Assembly (NCBI GenBank): GCA_030836725.1
Contig: JAUPLV010000149.1
Location: forward strand, 1 to 5,085
Reading direction: 5' to 3'
Origin: Pseudomonadota bacterium
GTDB lineage: Bacteria; Pseudomonadota; Gammaproteobacteria; Burkholderiales; Thiobacillaceae
Length of the DNA: 5,085 nt
The position numbers were made by a program, and so were the translations under genes. The notes beneath the pieces are model-generated. The model worked only from the letters and a program-made list of their open reading frames with translations, searched no databases and was not told the origin of the DNA. This document shows positions 1 through 5,085 of the stretch, piece after piece (positions within the stretch are counted from its first letter, which is position 1; every line of letters begins with the position of its first letter).

Positions 1-392
1 ACCACGTGGCCGGAATCCAGGTCGGCGCGCATGTTGGCTTCATCGATGCTGAGAATGCGTGCCTTGGTGAAGGCATTGTCGGTGAGAATGCGAACCTGCG
101 CGCCGGTGTAGCTTTTCGCCTTCAGGCCCAGGTCTTTCAGCGCCATCGCCAGCAGCGCGATGGTGACCTGTTCGCCGGTCGATACCAGCATGTCCAGTTC
201 GCGCGGGTCGGGGGCGGCCTGAATCTGCCTGGCCAGTCCGATCAGGCGGTTTGTCTCGCCCGACATGGCCGAGAGCACCACCACCACCTGATGCCCGAGC
301 ATTTTGAATTTGGCGACGCGTTCCGCCACTGCGCGGATGCGTTCCACGTTGGCGACCGAGGTGCCGCCGTATTTTTGTACGATGAGGGCCAT
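1..392 (-). CDS. lysC: Aspartate kinase, N-terminal part (runs off window)
   Basis: Aspartokinase phosphorylates L-aspartate with ATP, the first step toward lysine/diaminopimelate, threonine, methionine and isoleucine. The 130 visible residues begin MALIVQKYGGTSVANVERI. They show the nucleotide/aspartate-binding KYGGTS motif (residues 7-12), the SAMSGETNRL segment (41-50) and the STGEQ segment (71-75), all typical of the amino-acid kinase fold of the beta-proteobacterial single-function enzyme. That family is usually a little over 400 residues, so the rest of the kinase domain and both regulatory ACT domains lie beyond the left edge. No stop occurs inside the window. The ATG at 392-390 is chosen because the family starts exactly here, 4-6 residues before KYGGTS. 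It has no Shine-Dalgarno sequence: a C-rich repeat tract (393-421) directly precedes it on the mRNA. The rlmD stop is 48 bases upstream, so co-transcription is likely. Identity is very secure. Confidence 0.96.
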   Translation of the reverse strand, partial: MALIVQKYGGTSVANVERIRAVAERVAKFKMLGHQVVVVLSAMSGETNRLIGLARQIQAAPDPRELDMLVSTGEQVTIALLAMALKDLGLKAKSYTGAQVRILTDNAFTKARILSIDEANMRADLDSGHV

Positions 393-393
393 G

Positions 394-421
394 TTAGGGG
401 CTAGGGGTTAGGGGCTAGGGA
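394..421. repeat. Heptanucleotide tandem repeat with G-quadruplex pattern
   Basis: On the plus strand four consecutive 7-base units read TTAGGGG, CTAGGGG, TTAGGGG, CTAGGGA. This is also two copies of a 14-base unit with one final mismatch. The G runs (397-400, 404-407, 411-414, 418-420) are separated by three-base loops CTA, TTA, CTA, an ideal intramolecular quadruplex pattern. The G-rich strand is the template for lysC, so the mRNA carries the C-rich complement. The tract fills more than half of the 48-base rlmD-lysC spacer and ends one base before the lysC ATG. Short G4-type spacer repeats occur in several proteobacterial genomes; a family-wide link is my inference. Confidence 0.9.
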
Positions 422-440
422 AAGGCGGAATTTTAATGGA

Positions 441-1739
441 TTAGCGCACAAACAGGGCGATCGACTCGACATGCGCCGTATGCGGGAACATGTTGGCGAC
501 TCCGGCTGCTTCGAGCCGGTAGCCTTTGACGTGCACCAGCACCTCGGCGTCGCGCGCCAGCGTGGCGGGGTCGCACGAGACATAGACGATGCGGTGCGGT
601 GCGCCGGATTCCGGCAGCGATTTCACCACTTCGATGGCGCCGGAACGCGGCGGGTCGACCAGCAGCTTGTCGAAATGACCGAGCGCGGCGAATTTCTCAG
701 GCGTCATCTCGAACAGGTTGTCGACCCCGAAGCGGGCATTGGGCAGATGGTTGTGCCGGGCGTTGGCGCGGGCGCGGGCGACCAGTTCGGCGCTGCCTTC
801 GATTCCGATCACCTCGGCGCCGCTTCTGGCGATGGGCAGGGTGAAGTTGCCCAGTCCGCAGAACAGGTCGCCGATGCGTTCGCCGGGTTGCGGATTCAGT
901 AGCCGCATGGCGCGGCTGACCAGGGCGCGGTTGATCGCGACGTTGACCTGGGTGAAGTCGGTGGGCTTGAACGGCATCACCAGGCCGAATTCGGGCAGGC
1001 TGTAGCTGAGTTCGGGGGCGATCCGGGGCCAGAACGGGAGGACGGTGTCGGGGCCCTTGGCCTGTTCCCAAACCTGGACGCGGTGACGCTCGGCGAATGC
1101 GCGCACCTTGTCGGCATCGTCGTCGCTCCAGGGTTCGAGCAGGCGGAACACCAGCACGGTGACATGCTCGCCGACGGCAACTTCGATCTGCGGGATGCGG
1201 GCGGCGTTCGACAGTTCGTTGATCAGTTCGCGCAGCGGCTGGATCAGCGCCGAGACATTCGGGGTCAGCACCTCGCAACTCGACATGTCGGCGATAAAGC
1301 TGGAACGCTTTTCGCGGAAGCCGACCAGGCCGCCGCCTTTTTTGTCGACCCAGCGCGCGGACAGCCGGGCGCGGGTGCGGTAAGCCCAACTCGGGCCGTG
1401 CAGGGCGGACAGGATAATGTCGGGCTTGACCTTGCCGATGCGCGCGAGGTTTTCCTCCAGCACGCGCTGCTTGGCGGCCACCTGGGCGCTGGGTTCCAGA
1501 TGCTGCATCGAGCAGCCGCCGCAGCGGCCAAAGTATTTGCAGCGGGGCTCGGCGCGTTGCGCACTGGCCTTGAGAATGGCAACCGCGTTGGCCGAGTTGT
1601 ACTTGGCGTGCTTGCGGTAGACGGCGATTTCAGCGCGTTCGCTGGCCAGCGCCCCGTCGACGAAGGTCACCTTGTTGTCGATGCGCGCCACCCCGTGACC
1701 CTCGTGGTCGAGCGAAAGAATGTCGACGATCGGGTTCAT
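441..1739 (-). CDS. rlmD: 23S rRNA (uracil-1939-C5)-methyltransferase RlmD
   Basis: RlmD (RumA) is a cytoplasmic SAM-dependent enzyme that methylates C5 of U1939 in 23S rRNA. The 432-residue length matches the family. In order: an N-terminal TRAM-like RNA-binding region (about 1-60, with LSLDHEGHGVARI); four cysteines for a [4Fe-4S] cluster (C67, C73, C76 in CKYFGRCGGC, and C155 in SSCEVL); the SAM-binding motif DLFCGLGNFTLPIA (291-304); DPPRSG (362-367); the catalytic nucleophile C389 in VYVSCDPATLARD; and a C-terminal HTAHVESIALF with E425 in the place of the family's general base. The full cluster and catalytic set separates it from TrmA, which lacks the iron-sulfur cysteines. RlmC is shorter and usually lacks the TRAM domain. 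The ATG at 1739-1737 overlaps the stop of the upstream exonuclease gene (ATGA), which suggests translational coupling. All catalytic features are intact. Confidence 0.95.
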   Translation of the reverse strand: MNPIVDILSLDHEGHGVARIDNKVTFVDGALASERAEIAVYRKHAKYNSANAVAILKASAQRAEPRCKYFGRCGGCSMQHLEPSAQVAAKQRVLEENLARIGKVKPDIILSALHGPSWAYRTRARLSARWVDKKGGGLVGFREKRSSFIADMSSCEVLTPNVSALIQPLRELINELSNAARIPQIEVAVGEHVTVLVFRLLEPWSDDDADKVRAFAERHRVQVWEQAKGPDTVLPFWPRIAPELSYSLPEFGLVMPFKPTDFTQVNVAINRALVSRAMRLLNPQPGERIGDLFCGLGNFTLPIARSGAEVIGIEGSAELVARARANARHNHLPNARFGVDNLFEMTPEKFAALGHFDKLLVDPPRSGAIEVVKSLPESGAPHRIVYVSCDPATLARDAEVLVHVKGYRLEAAGVANMFPHTAHVESIALFVR

Positions 1740-2554
1740 GACCAGGCCGCCAGGAATTCCTGCCAGTGCGGAGCGGGATGGGATTGCACGGTGCTGCGAG
1801 CGAGTTCGATTTCGGCGGCGTAAGCGGTTTCGGTCAAGGTGCCACGCATTTTCTGGAAGCGCAGGTATACCAGCCAGGTGTTCATCACGTCGGTTTCGCA
1901 GTAGTTGCGGATGGCGTCGATCTCACCGTTCTGAAAAGCATCCAGCACCATCGAGCCATCCATGCCCAGCTTGCCGGGAAAGCCGCACAGTTTGGCCATA
2001 TGGTCGAGCGGCGCATTGGCGCGCGGCTGGAACATCGCCAGCACGTCCATCAGGTCGAGATGCCGGGTGTGGTAGCGCCCCAGATAGCTGTTCCACTTGA
2101 ACTCCTTGTCATCGTCGCCCCAGTCCCAGTAGCGCGCCGCCGTCACGCCGTGAATCAACGCGCGGTAATGCAGCACCGGCAGATCGAAGCCGCCGCCGTT
2201 CCACGAGACCAGCTGCGGCGTGTAGCGCTCGATGCCGTCGAAAAAGCGCTTGATCAGTTCGGCTTCGCCGCTTCCGGGCTCCCCCAGCGACCATGCCTTG
2301 AGCTGGTCGCCGCCGTGTTGATCGGTGCTGCGCAGCACGCAGGAAATGGCGACGATGCGGTGCAGGTGGTGCGGCATGAAATCGCTGCCGGTTTTCTGGC
2401 GGCGGGCCATCAGCGCCATTTCGGCAAGTTCGTCCTGCGGCAGCGTGGTTTCGTCTATGCCGTTGACCGCGGCGAACCCGGCGAGATCGGGGATCGTTTC
2501 AATGTCGAAAACCAGGGTGGGATGCATGGGGCCGGCGGACGAAAAAACCGCCAT
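1736..2554 (-). CDS. Predicted DEDDy 3'-5' exonuclease, PolB-exonuclease-like
   Basis: This is a stand-alone exonuclease domain related to the proofreading domain of family B DNA polymerases (the COG3298 / DNA_pol_B_exo2 type). It has no polymerase part, and its biological substrate is not established. The DEDDy motifs are visible: Exo I VFDIETIPD with D17 and E19; Exo II SWNGGGFDLPVL with D124; Exo III YCETD with Y218 and D222 (YX3D). The Exo motifs span most of the protein, consistent with a single-domain enzyme. The total of 272 residues includes a possible extension: the ATG at 2527-2525 (M10) gives the family-like N-terminus MHPTLVFDIETIPD, while the ATG at 2554 lies only 9 bases after the upstream stop. 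Neither has a good Shine-Dalgarno site, so the start is uncertain. The stop overlaps rlmD by 4 bases. The family call is secure; nuclease activity is inferred from intact motifs. Confidence 0.9.
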   Translation of the reverse strand: MAVFSSAGPMHPTLVFDIETIPDLAGFAAVNGIDETTLPQDELAEMALMARRQKTGSDFMPHHLHRIVAISCVLRSTDQHGGDQLKAWSLGEPGSGEAELIKRFFDGIERYTPQLVSWNGGGFDLPVLHYRALIHGVTAARYWDWGDDDKEFKWNSYLGRYHTRHLDLMDVLAMFQPRANAPLDHMAKLCGFPGKLGMDGSMVLDAFQNGEIDAIRNYCETDVMNTWLVYLRFQKMRGTLTETAYAAEIELARSTVQSHPAPHWQEFLAAWS

Positions 2555-2563
2555 TTTACGCTG

Positions 2564-3856
2564 TCAGTGCAAGGCGGTGTCGAGCGCCGAGGCTGCGATC
2601 ATGGCATTCAGATGGATCACCGAAATTTTCTGCAGTTCGATACCCAGTTCTTCGGCATGACTCGACAGGGCCTGGACATCGTTGTTTTCACAGGCAAAGG
2701 CGAGTTGCAGCAGGACGCCTTCCGGGGTGGAGTGCGCGCTTAGCGCGCGTGCGCTGGACTCGGTCAGTTGCAGCCTGCGAATGAGCGTTTCTACCGGCAT
2801 CGACAAGGCATGAGGCGCGGTCGAAAGCAGGCCGATTTCGAAAGCCGACGCGGCGCTTTTGGAGGATTCGCGAAGGCGGGCGATCTTGCCCATGAACAGC
2901 GCCCGCGTCAGCCCGGTGACAGCGGCCTGGCGAGAGGTTTCGGTGGGATTGGCTCCGGCCAGAGCCAGCAGTGCCGCTACCCGTCGGGAACGCTGCGATC
3001 CCAGCAGTACCAGCGCATGGGAGATTGAGTCGGCGGGTTGGCTGAGGCCGCCGACCCGGGAATTCGCGATGGCGAGCAGGCGTGGTTCCATCTCCGGATT
3101 GAGGCGGAAAAATTGTGCCAGGACATCGCCCGACTTGCGCAGGGCAATGGATAGCAAATCGAGCTGTAATGCCTGCTCGCCATTGATTTCGGCCGCCTGG
3201 GTTTCGCCGGAAAAGAAGCTGCCCTTGAACCAGGACTTGGCCGGCCAGTCAATCTGGGTGCGTGCATGTTGCACGCCGTCCACGACCAGGCGGGCAGGCG
3301 TTTTGGGCGGGGTGTCGTTGGCGTGGCAATTCAGATAATGCCAGGCGGACTGACTTTCCCTCACGATGGAACTCTTGCGGTTGAGCGTGGGGCAGAACAT
3401 CAGCCCGTCATCCTGAAGGACCAGCGCGCGGGCCATATGCTGCTCGTTGTCGATGTCCACGCACCAGATCAGGCCTTTCTGGTTGAGCTGTTTCGGAACA
3501 TCGCTGAACAGTACGCTTGAGCTGATGCGTACCAGCAAGGGCAGTCCGCCGGCCAAACCGTCCTGCGTCAACGAATACACTCCGGTCAGCAGCATGTCCT
3601 CGTTCATGCGCTTGACCTCTTCGGGCGCATTAACGGGGGTGGCACGCCCGCGCAGCACCAGCTGGTGCGCGACCAGGGCGGACGCCGAGTCGAACAGGGG
3701 ATCGAACGACAGGAATCGCGCGCGCAGCGCCGCCTCGCGATTCGGGGCGCTGTCCTTGACACCCAGCATTTGCGTCACGACTACAGGTTCTTCGGACTCG
3801 CTGGTATTGATGCCGCCGCCAATAATTTGGGACGGATGTTGGACTTCTGAAGTCAC
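2564..3856 (-). CDS. Degenerate EAL plus HDOD (YuxH-type) signalling protein
   Basis: This 430-residue cytoplasmic protein matches the EAL-HDOD (YuxH/CdgJ-like) layout. After about 40 variable residues comes RFLSFDPLFDSASALVAHQL (47-66), the position of the usual 'RQPIFD..VVGYELLFR' start of such EAL domains. Here Q65 sits where the EAL glutamate would be. Near the EAL end, SWFKGSFFSGE (208-218) corresponds to the family's FQGYFF segment. The C-terminal HDOD part (about 228-390) has ALQLDLLSIAL, FFRLNPEMEPRLLAIANSRVGGLSQPADSISHALVLLG (250-286), an R-rich segment, and FEIGLLSTAPHALSMPVETLIRRL (339-361). The middle of the EAL domain is poorly conserved, so c-di-GMP hydrolysis is very unlikely; a binding or scaffold role is inferred. 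Relatives are linked to motility, biofilm or chemotaxis control. The start is GTG at 3856, since an in-frame TAG lies at 3892-3890 and no Shine-Dalgarno is evident. M30 (ATG at 3769) is an alternative. It heads the row leading to rlmD and lysC. Confidence 0.82.
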   Translation of the reverse strand: MTSEVQHPSQIIGGGINTSESEEPVVVTQMLGVKDSAPNREAALRARFLSFDPLFDSASALVAHQLVLRGRATPVNAPEEVKRMNEDMLLTGVYSLTQDGLAGGLPLLVRISSSVLFSDVPKQLNQKGLIWCVDIDNEQHMARALVLQDDGLMFCPTLNRKSSIVRESQSAWHYLNCHANDTPPKTPARLVVDGVQHARTQIDWPAKSWFKGSFFSGETQAAEINGEQALQLDLLSIALRKSGDVLAQFFRLNPEMEPRLLAIANSRVGGLSQPADSISHALVLLGSQRSRRVAALLALAGANPTETSRQAAVTGLTRALFMGKIARLRESSKSAASAFEIGLLSTAPHALSMPVETLIRRLQLTESSARALSAHSTPEGVLLQLAFACENNDVQALSSHAEELGIELQKISVIHLNAMIAASALDTALH

Positions 3857-3905
3857 TTGGGCACCGGCAAAAGCAAAAGTTTTTTCAAGCTAATTTTAAT
3901 TCTAA

Positions 3906-3940
3906 CAGTCTGTTGGTCTTTATCAGAACTATACAGACTG
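3906..3940. promoter_or_regulatory. 8-base inverted repeat, possible operator
   Basis: CAGTCTGT (3906-3913) and ACAGACTG (3933-3940) are perfect reverse complements separated by 19 bases. The right arm touches the candidate -10 TATAGT, and the two arm centres are 27 bases apart. This could be a dimeric regulator site or the stem of a leader hairpin. On the plus strand the right arm is followed by ATTTTT, but no plus-strand gene ends here, so a terminator role is unlikely. Confidence 0.4.
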
Positions 3941-3955
3941 ATTTTTCTGGCCCAA
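3928..3955 (-). promoter_or_regulatory. Candidate sigma-70 promoter for the HDOD-lysC row
   Basis: On the minus strand TATAGT (3933-3928) is one base from the TATAAT consensus. A weak -35-like TTGGGC (3955-3950) lies 16 bases upstream. Transcription would start near 3921, leaving a leader of about 65 bases before the GTG at 3856. The AT-rich setting and the 240-base gap from the upstream gene support a promoter here. The -35 is poor, so the exact hexamers are uncertain; TAGAAT and TAAAAT a little downstream are other -10 candidates. Confidence 0.35.
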
Positions 3956-4096
3956 AGTTTCGGGGCCGCGCCGGAACTTCGGAATGTTTCGCTAACCCCT
4001 GATTGTCCATATCGACGATCCATGGTTCTTCAGTCTGGATCACCCCAATCGCGGGTGGATCCGCCGCGGCAACACCACGGCCCCTTCCTGGCGAGG

Positions 4097-4858
4097 CTAG
4101 CGGGAGGCCTGGGTCTGCTGGATGACCTGGCCGATCGAGTGCGCGCCCGGCGCGTAGGCCGCCATGGATGCACCGGCAATCGCCAGGAAGCCGCCGGTCA
4201 GCAGAAAGGGCAGGGCGGTGCGGCGGATCGCCGAGCCGAGCCAGTGCGGCGACTCGGCGCCCTTGATCTTGCGGTACAGCGCGTAGGACAGTGCGCCGTC
4301 GACGAGCAGTTCCGCAAACAGTACCGGCGCGGCGTAAACCACGTACAGGGAGGCCAGCGCGAGGCCGAGCGCACATGCCGCCACGACGAGAGGGATCGCC
4401 AGTTCGTCGGCATTGCCCACCGCGCTCGCCGCTTCCTCGAACGGCGATGCGGAATCGGTCTCGAAAGGCATCGACGATGCGGGCCCATCGAACGAGCCGC
4501 TGGCGCCGCCGCCGCCAAAGTTTCCGCCGCCGCTGCCGATCGCTGAAGAGCATTCGCCGGGCCCGCTCGGGACCAGGCCGGAAAGGTCGGGAATTTCCAC
4601 GTAGTCGTCGGCCCTGGTTCGCAGCCATAGCCACAGCAGGAAAAGGAAAAAGCCGTAAGCCGCCAGCAGCGCCAGCGGATAGCGCAGCGCCATGCTGGCG
4701 ATGCCCGCATCGAGCATCAGGAAGGAGAACAGCAGGCCCGCCGCGCCGGTGAGGCCGACGATCAGCCCCATCTGGATGCGCGGAAAGGAGTCCTGTTCAA
4801 GGCGTCGCCTGATCCGCAGGATTGCGTGCGAACGGGTGAAATGGAGGCGGCGCGGCAT
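4097..4858 (-). CDS. Multi-pass membrane protein of unknown function
   Basis: I do not recognise a named family. The 253 residues (from the ATG at 4858-4856; a TTG precedes it directly) start with an arginine-rich, probably cytoplasmic segment, PRRLHFTRSHAILRIRRRLE. Two hydrophobic helices follow (about 30-50, MGLIVGLTGAAGLLFSFLML; 60-80, PLALLAAYGFFLFLLWLWL), ending at RTRADDY. A soluble linker (about 94-150) is rich in Gly, Ser and acidic residues, including SGGGNFGGGGASGSF. Then come a long hydrophobic stretch (about 153-178), an amphipathic or membrane helix up to YRKIKG, a basic loop with SAIRRT, and a last helix (216-236). By the positive-inside rule the N-terminus and linker face the cytoplasm. 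GC-rich codon use through the whole frame, coherent hydrophobicity and length support a real gene. No clear Shine-Dalgarno is seen. It is separated from the HDOD gene by 240 bases, so it is probably its own unit. Confidence 0.82.
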   Translation of the reverse strand: MPRRLHFTRSHAILRIRRRLEQDSFPRIQMGLIVGLTGAAGLLFSFLMLDAGIASMALRYPLALLAAYGFFLFLLWLWLRTRADDYVEIPDLSGLVPSGPGECSSAIGSGGGNFGGGGASGSFDGPASSMPFETDSASPFEEAASAVGNADELAIPLVVAACALGLALASLYVVYAAPVLFAELLVDGALSYALYRKIKGAESPHWLGSAIRRTALPFLLTGGFLAIAGASMAAYAPGAHSIGQVIQQTQASR

Positions 4859-5014
4859 CAAGGTTTGTCCGGGGCAGGGTTCCGCCGGGTCAGGAGGCGG
4901 CCATCGTGGATCCCTTGATTCCCGTGAGCGACGAGCCCGACCCGGCTGGATCCGGCATCCAGGAAGCGGGCGCAGCCTGAAACGGCAAGGCAGGACTCAG
5001 GGCGGCAGCGCATG

Positions 5015-5041
5015 AAAACCCGCCATGAATAAAACGGGCGG
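5015..5041 (-). terminator. Possible weak intrinsic terminator for a gene beyond the edge
   Basis: Read on the minus strand, CCGCC (5041-5037) pairs with GGCGG (5024-5020) across a 12-base loop, followed by G and TTTT (5018-5015). The GGCGGGTTTT right arm is the usual form of GC-rich intrinsic terminators. The stem is short and the T tract only four bases long. It would end a minus-strand transcript entering from the right, ahead of the membrane-protein gene. Confidence 0.35.
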
Positions 5042-5053
5042 TGCGATAAGGTT

Positions 5054-5073
5054 CCGCCCCCGGCCGGGGGCGG
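5054..5073. repeat. Perfect 20-base GC palindrome
   Basis: CCGCCCCCGG is followed directly by its reverse complement CCGGGGGCGG. As RNA this would fold into an 8-pair stem with a GGCC loop. There is no T tract on either side, so by itself it is not an intrinsic terminator. It may strengthen the neighbouring hairpin at 5015-5041 as a stop or RNA-stability element for a gene lying to the right, or be a spacer repeat of REP type. Confidence 0.6.
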
Positions 5074-5085
5074 CTGACGACCGCC

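Larger units (their letters stand above)
3857..4096. other. Spacer with AT-rich promoter zone, no supported gene
   Basis: These 240 bases separate the membrane-protein gene from the HDOD gene. Bases 3875-3950 are strikingly AT-rich compared with the GC-rich genes on both sides, as expected for a promoter zone. The part next to the membrane gene's stop holds a 7-pair hairpin (4063-4069 with 4075-4081, one G-T wobble) without a T tract. A 56-codon minus-strand reading frame (4023-3853) crosses the spacer but has codon use unlike its neighbours and resembles nothing I know. No RNA gene is recognised. Confidence 0.6.
4859..5085. other. Non-coding stretch at the right edge
   Basis: No gene is supported in these 227 bases. 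They hold a terminator-like hairpin (5015-5041), a GC palindrome (5054-5073) and a small inverted repeat, CTGGAT/ATCCAG (4946-4951 and 4957-4962, loop CCGGC). The last resembles fragments of the dispersed spacer repeats with CTGGAT ends common in betaproteobacteria, though this is a weak match. The promoter of the membrane-protein gene should lie here, but I find no convincing -35/-10 pair. A 51-codon minus-strand frame (5013-4858) ends in TGATG at the start of the membrane gene; it looks fortuitous. Confidence 0.55.

Noticed and set aside
6..404. Plus-strand frame of 132 codons at the left edge
   Set aside because: It is the antisense shadow of lysC, whose N-terminus is clear on the minus strand.
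1083..2743. Long plus-strand open frames (for example 1083-1823 and 1766-2743)
   Set aside because: They lie antisense to rlmD and the exonuclease gene, whose motifs are unmistakable; their translations show no domain and arise from GC-rich codon bias.
2564..3856. Active c-di-GMP phosphodiesterase
   Set aside because: The EAL signature glutamate is absent and the central catalytic motifs cannot be found; only the fold-level landmarks remain.
4063..4081. Hairpin just after the membrane-protein stop as a terminator
   Set aside because: The 7-pair stem has no following T tract on the minus strand, so it does not qualify as an intrinsic terminator.
3885..4634. Minus-strand frame of 249 codons ending at 3885
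   Set aside because: Most of it overlaps the membrane-protein gene in another frame and is arginine/proline-rich, typical of a shadow; only its last 50 or so residues lie outside, and they match nothing I know.
4946..4962. CTGGAT/ATCCAG inverted repeat as a mobile-element end
   Set aside because: Only six bases per arm, with no transposase, target duplication or second end nearby; at most a fragment of a dispersed spacer repeat.
4858..5013. 51-codon minus-strand frame starting MRCRPESCLAVSG and ending in TGATG
   Set aside because: It covers inverted repeats and the expected promoter of the membrane gene, has no ribosome site, and shows no recognisable features; the stop/start overlap is likely chance.

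Overview
The window is a GC-rich stretch from a betaproteobacterium. A Nitrosomonadales-like lineage (iron or sulfur oxidisers) is my best guess. This rests on protein style (RlmD, LysC and the PolB-type exonuclease read like betaproteobacterial forms), the high GC at third codon positions, and a TTAGGGG/CTAGGGG spacer repeat. The assignment is inference, since no search was run. All supported genes lie on the minus strand, so transcription runs from right to left.

Right to left: about 200 bases of non-coding DNA (4859-5085) hold a terminator-like hairpin, a perfect 20-base GC palindrome and a small inverted repeat. Next is a gene for an unrecognised multi-pass membrane protein with a glycine/serine-rich linker (4097-4858). 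A 240-base spacer (3857-4096) follows, partly AT-rich, with an 8-base inverted repeat over a candidate promoter. Then come four genes in a tight row: a degenerate EAL-HDOD (YuxH-type) signalling protein (2564-3856), a predicted DEDDy 3'-5' exonuclease of the PolB-exonuclease-like family (1736-2554), the 23S rRNA m5U1939 methyltransferase RlmD (441-1739), and the N-terminal third of aspartate kinase LysC (1-392), which runs off the left edge.

Spacings in this row are 9 bases, a 4-base ATGA overlap, and 48 bases, so the four genes look like one transcription unit. Its promoter would lie in the AT-rich spacer near 3890-3955. The members do not form an obvious pathway: one is a regulatory scaffold, one a nuclease, one an rRNA modifier and one the entry enzyme of the aspartate amino-acid family. 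This looks like a housekeeping operon with a signalling gene at its head.

The most unusual item is the rlmD-lysC spacer. Four 7-base units (TTAGGGG/CTAGGGG, the last ending in A) form a textbook G-quadruplex pattern on the template strand. They end one base before the lysC start codon, so the mRNA has a C-rich tract where a Shine-Dalgarno site should be. I see no defence system, mobile element, CRISPR array, tRNA or rRNA here.
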